Assembly: GCA_963573385.1 (NCBI GenBank)
Contig: CAUYLG010021747.1
Location: 19,117 to 83,116 of the forward strand
Direction: 5' to 3'
Source of the DNA: Cacajao melanocephalus
Taxonomy: Eukaryota; Chordata; Mammalia; Primates; Pitheciidae
DNA length: 64,000 nt
Position 1 is the first letter of the stretch. The number at the start of each line of letters is the position of its first letter. Positions 13,476-25,975 of this stretch are shown here, piece by piece. Below the pieces are notes generated by a model. That model saw only the letters and a list, made by a program, of their open reading frames with translations. It made no database searches and had not been told where the DNA came from. The translations under genes and the position numbers were made by a program.

Positions 13476-13879
13476 GCTCCATTTCCTTCCATTCTTTTAT
13501 CTTTGTGGTGGTGTGTGTTTTTGTGTGCCATCTTAAAACTTGCATAGAAGGAATGGCATATCAAGACACTGAAGAAATGGGAGAGTGTAAAGGATTCCCA
13601 CACAAGGCCTGGCATAGAGCAGACACTGCATAAACCTAACTTTTCTTTCACTGTCCAGCTCACAAACTCCTGGAGCCATGATGCCCTTGGAGGCTTTCCC
13701 CTGAAGGTTTCTTCTTATGTGGTCTTACAATCCTACTCATTCAAATGTCTTTTCCCACCAAAACATTTAGAATGTGGCTGGAATTCAGAAGTATGATTCA
13801 TTTAAAAAAAAAACAACCCTCAATTATTTACCCAGAAGGCCATTAAACAAGTAGGCTCAACGACTGCTTGCAATAGTTC

Positions 13880-14120
13880 TTATGTCATGACTAAGAGAAG
13901 AAATTGGCAAACTATAGACCCCAGGTCAAATCCAGCCTACCACTTTTTTTTTTTTTTGTAAATAAAGCTTTATTAAAACACAGCCATTTCCATTTGTTTA
14001 TGTGGTGACTCTGGCTGCTTCCATTACCACTGGCTGGATTGAGTAGTTGCAACAGAGACTGTGTGCCTCAGAGAGCTGAAAATATTTACTCTCTGATACC
14101 TTGTAGTAAAATGTTGCCAA
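13880..14120. repeat. Unassigned medium-reiterated repeat
   Basis: The segments ttggcaaactatagacccca, aagctttattaaaacacagcc and ttgcaacagagactgtg belong to a common dispersed repeat; I recall the family text but not its name. Confidence 0.5.
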
Positions 14121-14129
14121 CAGATGGCT

Positions 14130-14300
14130 AAGAGCTGCTACTTCCAGGGTATGTGAACTTAGATAAGTCATTTACAATTATTGTGCCTCAAATTCCTTAT
14201 CTATAAAATGGGGATAATTGTAGTGATTAAACCAGAGAATCCATGTAAAAGACTTGCATGTGGTAAGTCCTCAGTTAATAATAGCTATCATTATTTTTAC
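14130..14300 (+). repeat. MIR SINE relic
   Basis: Contains gatctataaaatgggga-like text (tatctataaaatggggataa), agataagtcatttac and a 'taagtcctcagttaataa' end, in MIR order. Confidence 0.75.
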
Positions 14301-15469
14301 TAGAATTGTTGATCTGCAGCAAAGCGCTTTGGGTAAAACACTGACCCAGGAACAGAAACCTATTTTTTCAGTTTTAAAGGTCCCTCCTGCAGATACCAAT
14401 AGCAGCTAGAATAGTCATCCTTCCTTGCCATAATCATGTTTTCTTAAGATCTGCCATTTCAATGCCATCAGCTCAACTTTCTGGACATTAAAACATACCC
14501 CGCCATTCCTCCACACTTAATGTAGACGTTTGGATTGGTGCCACTGGATATTTTCCAATAGTCTGTGTACCCTCTCTGGGAGAGAAGGAATTGAATAAGG
14601 CATTTTGTTGAAATTAAATGTCAAGAATACCAGCTGCTTCTTTCTAAAAATATGAGCTAGATATTCCAAAAGGTGTGAACCATCAATCAAAGTACAAGGG
14701 AAGATTTTGCATTTAGTTTTTTGTTGTTAGAATTTTTTGTTAAATGTTGTAAAGAAAACCAACCTTTTGACAAATGGCATTGGAAGCCATTAAAGGAGTT
14801 GAGAAACCAGCAGTTCCACTTTGTCTCCTCTATATGGTGGGAAATGCTTTCTCAATGTAAAGAAATCTTATCCTGCAGTCCAACCAGTATATAGGGTGAT
14901 TTCCAAGACAGAAGTGAAAAAAAAAAATCCCACAGCCCAACCTTTCAGAAGTATCATAGTCATGCAGAGAGAAAACATCCTGCCCTCTTCCTCATTGTTA
15001 AGCTTTGTGGGTTAGCAGAGCCATCCTTATGCGGGTAGCCATATCTCCTACCCAGCTTCTCACCAAGTAGCTGGGCAGGGTCTTGGTTTGGGATGGAGAG
15101 AAGTCTTCTGCTCAGGACTCATATGCATACAAATGATACACCTGTGAGCACTCTCCCCTATTGACAGTGGAGAGCATAACCTGTTCAGGATCTGGATTAC
15201 CTGGACCCCAAATGGCCATTGCCATGGGCTGTGCCTCATCAACTCAATCCTGACAGAAAAAAATTTTCTCCACACCTCCAAAACCCCATTATTAGTATCC
15301 TACGTGGGTGGTGGAAAGGGAGGGATGACTGCAAATCACAGGGCTTCTTCCATCAGAATGTCTCCTCTTCCATGCTCACCCACTCACCATGCCCATTCAC
15401 ACTTCCCTTATTGTAAAGACTTGTCATTTACGTTGAGCAGAGGTTCACCGAGCACTTCCTACAGTACTT

Positions 15470-15650
15470 TTCAGCCTAGGGTGGCCATGAGAATCACTTA
15501 CAATACAGAGCTCTGAAAAAACATGGATGCCTGACCCCCACTCAAGAGATCCTGAGGTGATTTTGATCTGGGGAGAAGCCTAGGCTTGCATTTCTTAGGG
15601 GAAGGGGGCATTGTTTATTTAAAACTTCCCAAGTGATTCTCATTTGCTGA
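15470..15650. repeat. MER20-like DNA transposon relic
   Basis: Includes catgagaatcactta, ggatgcctgacccccact, gattttgatctgggg and cccaagtgattctcattt, the order seen in MER20, with an insertion near 15605-15625. Confidence 0.6.
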
Positions 15651-15654
15651 CCTA

Positions 15655-15800
15655 TCATGTGCCAGCCATTCTTCTAGAGGTATATGACAGTGAACGTAGG
15701 CCAGGTGCCTGGTCTCATGAAACTTATGGTCTAGTGGGGCAAGTCAGATGGTAAACAAATGAATGACCAACATATTTTTTTATGGTGTTACCAAGATAAT
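15655..15800 (-). repeat. Ancient L2-like repeat fragment
   Basis: Reads tgtgccagccattcttctaga, then ggtctcatgaaacttatgg with tctagtggggc, matching the start of the same ancient family as at 5840. Confidence 0.5.
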
Positions 15801-16289
15801 AAAACTTGAGGCTGTGAACAAGAGAGCCAGGGATGGGGAGATTTGTAATTTTAGAGTGGTCAGGGGATTATTGTTATGGGATCATACTTTGCTTCTTTGC
15901 ACATGGTAAGCTCAGTGCTACAACAGGGCTGCACTCAGACAGATTCTGTTCCTTGTTCAGGACAGCAAGTGTCACTGTGTTCCCCAAGCCCAGATTTTAC
16001 AGGCTGATGGACAATGAGAGCCTCTGATTGGGCAGATCAGCCCAAATCAACCACCGTTGCTAGAAGCCACCTTAGAGGGCATGTTTTACCCTCAATGATT
16101 TGGTTCCAGAATGCTCCAGCCCTCTTTGTCCTTTACTTACTATTAAATCCATAGCAGAAATTCTTTGACTATTTCATTCCAAGGTGATAGCCTATTATCA
16201 GTATCATCTATTGAATACAATTTTCTGACTTGTATATTGATAGTACTAAAAGAACATGGAAACTTGCTTGTTCTGTACAGGCCCTCTGC

Positions 16290-16430
16290 AAGATAATAAT
16301 CTCATCAAATGAATCGCTAAGGCAGGCATTATTGGCTGAGTTTCATAAATGTGGAAACCAAGTCTCTTAAAGGTTAAGAGAACTGAGTGCAGCTTACCTC
16401 TGTAGCCCTTTTAGGTTCCTACCAGCTCAG
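16290..16430 (-). repeat. MIR SINE fragment
   Basis: The reverse MIR core is visible in catttgagtttcataaatgtgg-like and aaaggttaagagaactgag segments, rather degraded. Confidence 0.45.
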
Positions 16431-17154
16431 ACAATCTGTGGTCCTATGATCTTTAGTGAGTTTCCTCCAATGAGGTAGCAAGCCTCTAAGGGAAGGCATT
16501 TCATCTTATACATCTTTTCAGAAGACCCCCTTCTCTTTCACCCACCATGGGCCTTGCTTGTGGTGGGCAGTAAGTACACCAGAGACCAGTCTGAATGCAG
16601 CCTGATGGTCACTCTTGTGCCCCTGAGCCCTGCAGGAAGGTCTTAAGGCCTGCAGGCTTCAGGATTGCTGCTCATAAATTCCTATATGTCAGAGAAAAGA
16701 TGGTAACTCTGGCCTTTCTTCTCAAGACTCCAGGATGGAATTCTCAGTAAGCAACACTGAGCCTCCTCAAAGAAGCTCGCAAAACACCTCGCAGGCTTTT
16801 ATAAATTGCTTCTGTGGGTATTTGCCCCAAGATCTGTCCCCTGGACAGAAAAATTGAAGAGAAACAATTCTTTTATGCTACCTCTCCTTTCTTTCTAATT
16901 AAACTTTTAAAAATCGAGATTAAAACACCAAATAAAGAGTCATTGTAATTCCTAGACTAGGAACTGTTATTCACTAAGGCAGACTTCAAATTCCAAGTAA
17001 TAAGTGGATTCTGTGGTTGAAGATGTGAGGGATTCCATACAGAGAAAGAAATTCCTGTAAGGTTACTAAGAGAACTCTATCTTTAAAGGGAACCCCGTAT
17101 TTTCTTAAGGTAATGCACACACAAAGAATTAGCAACTTGGATTACTTTACTTGG

Positions 17155-17200
17155 GGTGTGTGTGTATGTGTGTGTGCACGCGTGCATGGGTGTATGTTTG
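17155..17200. repeat. Interrupted (TG)n microsatellite
   Basis: Alternating TG with interruptions including the gcacgcgtgcat palindrome-like centre at about 17176-17187. Alternating purine-pyrimidine sequence of this kind can adopt Z-DNA. Confidence 0.85.
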
Positions 17201-17929
17201 AGACAAAGAGAAAGACAGGTTATGAATGTGATGAAATCTCATTGAAAAAAATGTAACGTAGAAAATTGAGAAATTACAGTAACCTTCCTTTTTGAATTTG
17301 GACTCTCCCTCCCTTACTCTGATGTCCTTTTTGATTTTCACAGTTTAAATCCCTAAAGAGAGATACAAAACTGTCCAAGATATAAGTCCTGTGAGTATTT
17401 CAATTTAGCTGAAGAATACTTAAACCCTCACAGGTTTAATCAACAGTGGCACACACCCCTAGCCCCCGTCCTTTCTCCTTTGTGTGGAGTGGAGAAGCAC
17501 AGCCCTCTAAGGAGACTTTCAGGATAGCTTAGCTGCCCCAGCTCAGTGCAGGAGCCTGAGAGCTCCGAGCCTTTTAGTTGGCCTTTGTGGTGGTTCTGCG
17601 ACAGTGTCAGAAACTCCTGATCTCATCTTCTTGAGGCCAAAGACATAGATTTAAGGGGTTAAAAATTGATCTCCAGTACCAACAAACGCTCTTTAAACAA
17701 TGTGCAAATTCGACATAATGATCACAGTAATAAATAAGCCACAATGATAATATTTGCTGCTGTACATTTCTCCACATGGCAAATTAATTCATTCTGATTC
17801 TGAACTGGTAACCAATAGCAATATTAATTTACTAGATGGAGACACAACCTACATTCACATGTGCTCTTCAAGCCACAGACAAACTTCTTTTCAAAAGCAG
17901 ATAAAGCAATGCATAGTAAAAAGATCACT

Positions 17930-18390
17930 ACCAAGCAAGAGATATCTACTGAGTATCTTCATGGTGGTCAGTACAGTGCAAAGTGCAATGACAGAAGAGA
18001 GTATGAATCCCAGGCTGCAGGGAGCTTAAGCACTAAACCTAACCACAAAATAATCAGAGTGTGATATAGGGGGAAAAACATGCATTTAACCCAGGGATCA
18101 GTGGGTTAATGCCATAGGATTTGAAACAAGAAACAGATAACTGAGCAGGAATCAAAGGCTTCTGGGAAGAGGCTGAAGTTAACTCCAGCTTGAAAGAATG
18201 GCATGGATCAATGAATAGAACACTCCTGGATGGCCAATCAGTCTAAACAAAGGCAAAGAGGAAGGGATTATTATGTCCCTTACAGAGAATAGTGGAAGTC
18301 TGATCTGGCTGCAGTTCACAGAATTTTAGAGAGAAGGGGAACAGAGTTGGACTTGATTATGGAGAACTTTAAAAGTTAGGTAGAGAAGTT
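17930..18390 (-). repeat. Ancient L2-like repeat, diverged
   Basis: Weak match in order to the family at 5840: caggctgcagggagctta, later gatctggctgcag and gattatggagaactttaaaag. Confidence 0.35.
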
Positions 18391-19733
18391 GACATTTGAT
18401 TTGCTCTATATATCAGGTAAGGATTGTGTTTAGCTGCAAGCCACAGAACTTGGGATTTTAAAGGATTCATTTTCTCACATAAGAAGACCAGCACCCGTGG
18501 ATACAGGAACTCCACACTGACAATCTCCCTTTACCTCTTGACCACACTTGGTAAGAAGCATTGTTGCTTCATGGTTCCAATATGGCTGCTCCTCCTCCAG
18601 CCTCATATCCACATTCCAGGCAGTTTTATCTACTATTTATTGTGCAAATAAATAGAATAAAACAAAATCCTCTTAAGATTAGAAAATTACAGCAATTTGA
18701 AAATTCATCATCTAAGTATCAGTTATTGTACAAGACAGTGACGATGCAGAAAGATTTCCAGGAGATCCCAGTGTTGTGGGAGGTTAGATTGTTGCAATAC
18801 CCCACGAGGAAGCTCCCTCAAGGGTGTGGACACAGTCTGTGGGAGCTGAGAGGAAGGGGGACTGATTCTGTCTGAGGGCTGGGGCATGCTTTGCACTTTG
18901 ATGTTGTGTGGTTCTACAGTGGTACAGATAGGATTGGACTTTTAATTTAACAACTGAGCTACATCAGGGCCCTGGGGAAGGATCTTACATTGCCAAAATC
19001 TAAAGGGCTCGCCGTTGACATGCCAGAGTGCCCTGTCATGTCTTGCTGCAGCACTGGGGAAGAAGCCAGGGAGAAACTCGGAGGGCTGGAATGGAGAAAC
19101 TGGATTAGTCATTATTTGCAGTGTGTAATTCTGTAATTACTGTGAATCTTTACAACAGATTCATCTTTATTTCAAGGCTAAATACAGTTCATTTTTGTAC
19201 TTATACATACTGACTTTCTTAATGCAGTTAATTGAAGGTCAGCCTAATTTTCCAAGTCCCCAAATTTGTCCTCAGTTCTGGAGAACACACTGGGAGGGAA
19301 GGCTGCGGCACTGGATGGGAAACGGGAAGGCTTTTCTCTCATCCTTCACATCCAGAGATAGTCCTTCCTCCTTTTCTTGTTGTTTTAACTGACATTTTAA
19401 TGATTAAAAAAAGGAAAAAAGAACATTTTGAAAGAAAATAGTTTCTGATGTTAGTCAAGGAAATGTAGTTCTGCTTTCTGTTCTCTCATGTTCAGTAAAT
19501 CAATCAACCAATTAAATATTCTTCTAGCAGCTCCTAAAACGTTTGGTGCCACATCTAGTTGTCAGTTTCTTTCACTGCATGATGAGTTCCTTGAACCTAG
19601 TGTTTGGTTTATGAGACACTGTCCTCCTGGCACCCAGCATAGTGCAGACACAGAAGAGACACTTGAAGCAGTTTGCTGAGTGAATACCTGTGGGGCGGTT
19701 CCTCACAGTCTGAGTCTTTACAGTAGTTTATAC

Positions 19734-19755
19734 TTTTTTTTTTTTTTTTTTTTTT
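19734..19755. repeat. Poly-T tract
   Basis: A run of T in an otherwise unassigned stretch; no full Alu is attached. Confidence 0.8.
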
Positions 19756-19837
19756 GATGATATAAGCCTTGGTCACAAAGCTGTATACCCAAAGTATAAG
19801 CCAGGGTGAAATCTGACAGAGCATCAAAAGACCTTAG

Positions 19838-19935
19838 GCAGATACTGAGGCTGGAAGATCACTTGAGGCTAAGAGTTCAAGACCAGCCTGGGCAACAAAG
19901 TGAGACCCTATCTCTTAAAAAAACTTTTTTTAAAA
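19838..19935 (+). repeat. Alu fragment (J-like)
   Basis: Reads gaggctggaagatcacttga, gagttcaagaccagcctggg and tgagaccctatctctt in forward orientation, then an A/T-rich tail. Confidence 0.85.
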
Positions 19936-21640
19936 GACCTTGGGCAGAAAAATCAAGGAGTCCATTGAAATGCCTCAAGGGAATATTTCAGAGCCCAAAA
20001 GGAAGGGAATCCCAAGTCTAATTTTGTCTGAGTGTTTGCTGTTTGGAAGCCAATATGAATTTTTGCATTTTTAATGCAAGTGTTTGAATAGCTAAGTCAT
20101 CTACGGTGTGTAAAAGTATCAGTTCCAAAAGTATACCATTAAAAGTTTCCTTTCCAGCTACCTACAAACCATGATGGGAATGGCCCTCTACATTCCTCTT
20201 CCCCAGAGACAGCAGATAACACCAGATTCTTCTATTTCCTTCTAGAGGTAGGCTATCTGTATATGTACATAAGGAGATAAGTGCATATATTTTATACGTA
20301 TGCCTATTTTATAAGAATGATTTTAGTGAGCATGATCAATAGAAAAAAATCAATATGAAGCAGATGAATGAGAAGAGTTGGAATTATAAAAATGTAAAGT
20401 GAGGAGAAAAGGGATCCAGATGCAGAGTGATCATTCATCAGAAGGCAGAAATATAGGAAGAAATCCATCTACATAAATAAAAAGAAACAGCGGAGTGCTA
20501 GACGCATCTGCCCATGAGGATGGGCATTTCCACAAAGCAAATGAGTATTTGCATGGAGAGTCATGGGGAATCTGCAGCTATTGAGTCAGTGAGAGAAATC
20601 ATTATGGCCTGCCCTCCTGGGACACACTGTGTTTGTGGGAATATGGACACGTTTTACTCTGTGGTGGCATACTCACTCAGAGGCTCATTGGCATTTGCCC
20701 ACTGTTACCTTGGGCATTTTCAGAGCCCTCCCACATTAATTTATGTTATTTCAGTGAAAGAGGACATTCTATCTTTCATATCAAAGGAACGTGGCATTCA
20801 TTGGCCAAGGAGCCTGAGCCAGGATGAAGCAGGGGCCATCCCTTCCAAGGAGCGCTACCCCAGTCCCTGCTATGCCGGGGCTAAAGCACCTTCCTCACGG
20901 GAGATGTTCTTAGCACTTAATTTATGTGAGGTTGGCTCAGGATAAACTGGGACAGGACAAGTGAACCAGTTAGTCCTGCCTTCAGGAAATGGCAAAATTT
21001 TGCTTAGGATCAGGGAGCAAGAGAAAGCTAGAACATGGTTATTTATCAAGTAAATTTTCAAATAATGCTTGGATTTGAACCATATATGAGGCACCAGGCA
21101 AGTTTCTGACTTTCCAACCAGATTATGTTAGAAATATAGGACATCCATATAAATATAGCACACAGAAAGGTGACTGGCAGCACAGGACCCTGCCAATGAG
21201 TGGAACATCCAACAATTGTGATAGGCTTCAGAGAAGTGAGGGGTTTGGTTCTGACTCTTATGGAAAGGAAGGTTTCACCTTGAAGTCTCCATAAAGACTC
21301 CACTAGGGAAGCATCTCTCCTCCTCCTGCCCTGCAGAGTCTTGCAGCAATATGGCTGATACAGCCAATGAAATGTCAAAGAAAGAAGGCAGCCGGTTGCT
21401 CAGGTGAGCAGCATCTGGTAGGGCCATGGCAACTTAGGATTTGGCCTGTGAGTGTAGAGATCATTGTAATAAGCAACTTCCATGATGCTGGAGAACTCAG
21501 TTCATCAAGCTTAGGGGAAATGATGCCCAAGAGTGACCTACGGACCTAAGTATCAATACCAATCACTCTTTTGAATTACAAGAGGTAGGAGTATATTTTC
21601 TAATGGCCAGAATAATCTTGTCCACTGATAGCAGACTACT

Positions 21641-21956
21641 TTATTCTTCTTATTATTTATTTATTTATTTATTTTTTAAGTCAAGGTCTTGCTCTGTTGC
21701 CCAGGTTAGAGTGCAGTGGCATGAAAATGACTCACTGCAGCATTGAAATCCTGGACTCAAGCAATCTCCCACCTCAGCCTCCTGAGTAGCTGGGAATACA
21801 GGCCCATACCACCGTATCTGGCTGAGTTTGTTGTTGTTGTTTTTGTTGTTGTTTGCAGAGACAGTGATCTCAAACTCCTGGCCTCAAGCAATCCTCTGGC
21901 CTCAGCCTCCTTAGTTGCTGGGTTTACAGCTGTGAGAGACAGTGCCAGGCTCCTGA
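21641..21956 (-). mobile_element. Alu, old (J-like), with expanded TTAT and TTG linkers
   Basis: Reverse orientation. The tail is now (TTAT)n, both arms are present, and the middle A-rich linker has become a (TTG)n-type stretch. Many substitutions suggest an old copy. No clear target duplication found. Confidence 0.88.
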
Positions 21957-22159
21957 CGATTTTGCATTTCAAAGAATGTTAGAGCAATTATAGAAGATTA
22001 TTTACTGAATGTGCAATCAGAGCAAAAGATTACCTTGAAGGATAATTTAGTGCATCATCCCTGCCCCCACAATATTCTTGCTGAATAGACTATACATATA
22101 CAAAAATGCTGGTATCTGCCATATTTAAAGTCCCCCCTTTGGAAAGAGCAGGAATTAAG

Positions 22160-22201
22160 ATTATTAAATTCTCATTAATTAATTAATTATTAAATTCTCC
22201 T
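22160..22201. repeat. (TTAA)n with flanking direct repeat
   Basis: The text ttattaaattctc occurs twice on either side of a short taattaattaatta run. Confidence 0.7.
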
Positions 22202-22329
22202 GTTCTCCTCTGTAAACCTTATGCATATTATTGGACACATTCTATAAAGATGAACTGATTACTGGGTGACATCTGGTCACCTTGACTGTTGCTGGATGTT
22301 TTCTAAATAGCTTCATATACACTTTTAAC

Positions 22330-22510
22330 AATAGTGTGCAGAATAGCATTTTTTTGTATATTTCTTTTATATTTTTAAACTTATTTTTAATTTAAATTCA
22401 GTAAAATTAATTCCTTTATTTCTTTAAGTTTTGACAAATGTAGAGTTGTGTAATTACCACCACAAGCAAAATACAAAATATTTCTATCAACCTCTCCGCA
22501 GCTAATATTT
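22330..22510 (-). repeat. Possible antisense L1M fragment
   Basis: The phrase gacaaatgtagagttgtgtaa with ttaccaccacaagcaaaata and atttctatcaacct recalls the reverse strand of old L1 elements. Confidence 0.45.
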
Positions 22511-25084
22511 CCTTGAATTATACTTTTAAAATAGGTTCCTTCCACAGATGGCTAACCTCATCAACGATACGTTGATTCTCAGCATTTTTGCTTGCAGATA
22601 GTCATATTTTCTGGTATTATCTACCAATTCTGGAGCCCAGCAGACTGACTATACTGTCATTTCCAGAGCTGGACAAAATGAAGCTTTCTAACATGCATAT
22701 GCATTTTCTGTGTAGCTAGGAGTAAGTTTATCAAATTTATTTGATCTATGAACATAAACAAACAACATATATTCAAAGACATTCCCTCCAAAGAAAGTTG
22801 GAGAAAAATTCTAACATTCTAGTTAGAGCACCATCTATAAGTTGATACACTAACTCTGAAGGTTGGAGAAGAGAATTGCTAAGTCATATCTCCAATTCAT
22901 TTCCTTCCTTTAAATGGGTCACGAGGACAGAGATAACCCCAACACGCTAGCAGCTGTTCCAAGTTCACTCCTGCTTTCCAGAAATGGGCCTAGGTATTCA
23001 GCACTTAAAAAAAAAAAAACTTTCTCTTTCCTAAATGACACCCACATCTATTTTAACCTATGCAAGTTAGTAGCTGAATCTGTTGTTGATAATTTTTTTA
23101 CTAAGAGCTTCTTAAACCTGTATGTTTAAGATATATGAATAGTAAATATGCGTGTTCATTATGGACAATTTAAAAAATACACAACTATACTTGACTTTAT
23201 GTTACGTCTTGGTGGTATTTAGGAACTTTCAAAAAATTAATTTTGTGAGTTCAATTGGCTATTTCATGTGTGAATGAGTCTCATCACCAATTAATATTCT
23301 CTGGCCACCTAGAGGACTCTGCTCACACCATGGGCTGACAGATTATTTTTATAACCAAATTGGAAGAATTAGGGTCTATAAATTAAATGGGGGCCAGAAG
23401 GGCATCTGGAAGTGTCCTGAGGCCTGGCCCAGCATCTGGTTACCCCTTTTTGATTCTACCACGGACCCAGAGAGTGACAAGGGAGAATATTCACTTCTTT
23501 GACCACATATTGCTCCATTTGCTAGCTATGTTTCCAACCCCTTCTATTCCTGCTAATCACAGGAATGCCAGACTGAATCATTACTTACCAAATATCTACT
23601 AATGAAGAACACAGCAGTACAAGTTCTTATATATTAAGACAATTGTGTTGAAACATTAGAACATTTCATTTTAAGACTTAAAAATCCCTCTTCAGAGGAG
23701 CCTCCCTAGGAGGTCTTTTGTATGAACAGAGAGGATAACCGCCAGTCCATGTCTCTCCTCTTCTGCCTTCCTGTGGTCCTCCCCAACCCCCGACCCTTTG
23801 CTTCTCTTCACACTGCTCTTTATTCTCGCCCTTTTCCTTGCCTCTCACCTTTTCCCTGCTTCCACCTGTGCTGAGAACAGAGTTCTGAGCTACATCACAA
23901 AAGCAAACTGCCACGCTCATATTACAAGGGAAGTCAGGGCCTCCAAGAGTAAAATGTAACATTTTCCAATTAAAATGGGAAAGCTTCGAGGAATAAAGAG
24001 TTCATTTTCTCTCTTTCATGGAAGAGTGAATATTCTTTCATGAATTTCAAGACCAGAGGAAGTCAGTGTAGTGGAGGAGAGAGAAATAAGATTTGCCCGT
24101 GGCATGCTGGCTCACTGTGACTCTTCTAAGAACATTTACTGGAATGACCTTCGATTTGAATGAGAACAACAAAATATCAGTAATTTTATCTGGGGAATAT
24201 TTATATTTTGGTGCATTAGGTGAATTCCCAATTAAAGAGCATTATTAGCAGCATGTTTCCCCTCAAACTAAATGTGGTTTCATCTTGGTTAGGCCTTGCA
24301 TTTCTCTCATTGGTCCTTATGGGTCAAAGAGGAGGTCTTGGTTTTGGTTTTAAAATTCATTCATTCTCTTTCTTCATAATCAACTCTTATAGATAATACT
24401 AGTTAAGAAAGCTATCTGAGTCTCAGATTCTTTTAATACAGATCAACCCAATATTTTCCTTTTCAAACTATTTGTTTCTTGATTTATAGCCTATTGGGTT
24501 TGGATGATGCATTGTAGAAAGCCAGGGACCTTAGAATAATGTCTGACCATAACAATGAAAATGAATGATTATTCTAAAGTCTTCTCCTCCTTACTAGTAC
24601 AAACAGCAGGCTGCTACTAATTTCCCAAACATTATTTTTAGGTGGAAGAGTGCAGAGTGACCATCCACTCCGGGTTTACATCTCCCTTTCTCAATCCAGG
24701 GGTCTTTCTTTCTACCCCTTACTGCCCTTTGAACTTTTCAGGAATCTGTTTTCTGGCTGGGTTTCAGAAGCCGGTGGCACTTTGATAATGGCTCCCCAGC
24801 ATTAGTGTAGTCAGGATTTAGGGCTTATGCTGAATCTGAGAGTTAGTTCACAGAACAGTGCCCTTGGATGAGGAGGGTAAGCAACAGCTCACACAAAGCG
24901 TGTATTTCAAGTTCTTTTCATAATAACTGCCTAAGAACTTATAAGTGTGCTGATGATTTCATTAGGGACATACCAAAAGTCATCCGCAGTCTAAATAATG
25001 CAAGACAAAAATTAAACCTTTTAAAGCTTCATGGGGAGACTTTAAAGAACCAACCATTTCTTCTCTCACTCAAAGTAGTTGATG

Positions 25085-25175
25085 GGGCATCTATTTTGAG
25101 CCAGGCACCATCCCAGGTACTGAAGATGCAGCAGTGAATGAAACAGACCCAGTCTCTGTCTTCACAGTTAAGCAG
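25085..25175 (-). repeat. L2 3' end fragment
   Basis: Contains gagccaggcaccatcccagg, actgaagatgcagcagtgaa and aaacagacccagtctctgtc, the reverse complement of the L2 3' end. Confidence 0.6.
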
Positions 25176-25627
25176 GAACTGTAAGAGCTGGTTTGCTAAT
25201 GTTGATCCAGCACTATTTTAGTGTCTGAGACTTTGGGTTTGACAGACAGGTCCTCCTGTCCCTCGGAAGGTGACCTCTGATATTAGATTGAGGCAATCTT
25301 TCAGTTTCTCACACACTGGCTGAAATAGCTCATGAGACCAGCGTTTGCTTCAACTCCCATTCATCAGAGAAGTCTGTTATTAATATATGCTTGTAGATAT
25401 CACCATAATAGCAAATAAACCCATAAAGAAAGGATGGGGAGGTATTCTTTAACTACATGGTTTATTGACACATGGAATGAATAAACTCATCCTAGCCTTA
25501 CCCATGGCCTTTTTGCATGTGGTTCATCTTCACTGCTGTGACAAGACCAACTCAGGATAAATGGGTAAAGTCTTGGTTAACTTGCAGAACACAGGCCCAG
25601 ATGCCATTGGTGGTGATCAAGAGCTTC

Positions 25628-25702
25628 AAAACAGACACGATGACAGCTTAACACGACAAAACAGACACGATAACAGCTTAGAAAACAGACACGATGTCAG
25701 AC
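25628..25702 (+). repeat. Three-copy imperfect tandem repeat
   Basis: The block aaaacagacacgat recurs at 25628, 25658 and 25682. The first two copies also share acagctta after it. Spacing is 30 then 24 nt. It falls within a meaningless open frame. Confidence 0.9.
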
Positions 25703-25764
25703 AGCATCAAATCACTGATCACAACCCAGCCCCCCCACTCCTGTCCACTCTTTCTCACTCCTTA

Positions 25765-25975
25765 AGTGCAGCACACTGTCTAGTGTTTAACATACTTTCT
25801 CATACACGCTCTAAATTTCCAACAACCCTATGGGGATATCCTAACTCCCATTTCGTGGATGAGAAAATCAAACCTCAGAAATAACTTAGTCTCCCACAGC
25901 TGCTAGCACAAAGCCAACAGTCAAACCTAGACTTTCAAGCTCCAAACCAACGCTCTTTCCATTATCCCATACCCA
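25765..25975 (-). repeat. MIR SINE relic
   Basis: Contains aacaaccctatggggatatc, ctcccatttcgtggatgaga and a caaacctagactttcaagc segment, following the MIR reverse complement. Confidence 0.6.

Noticed and set aside
20514..20945. 143-codon frame
   Set aside because: Unique intron sequence, no recognisable motif; frames of this size occur by chance over 30 kb read six ways.
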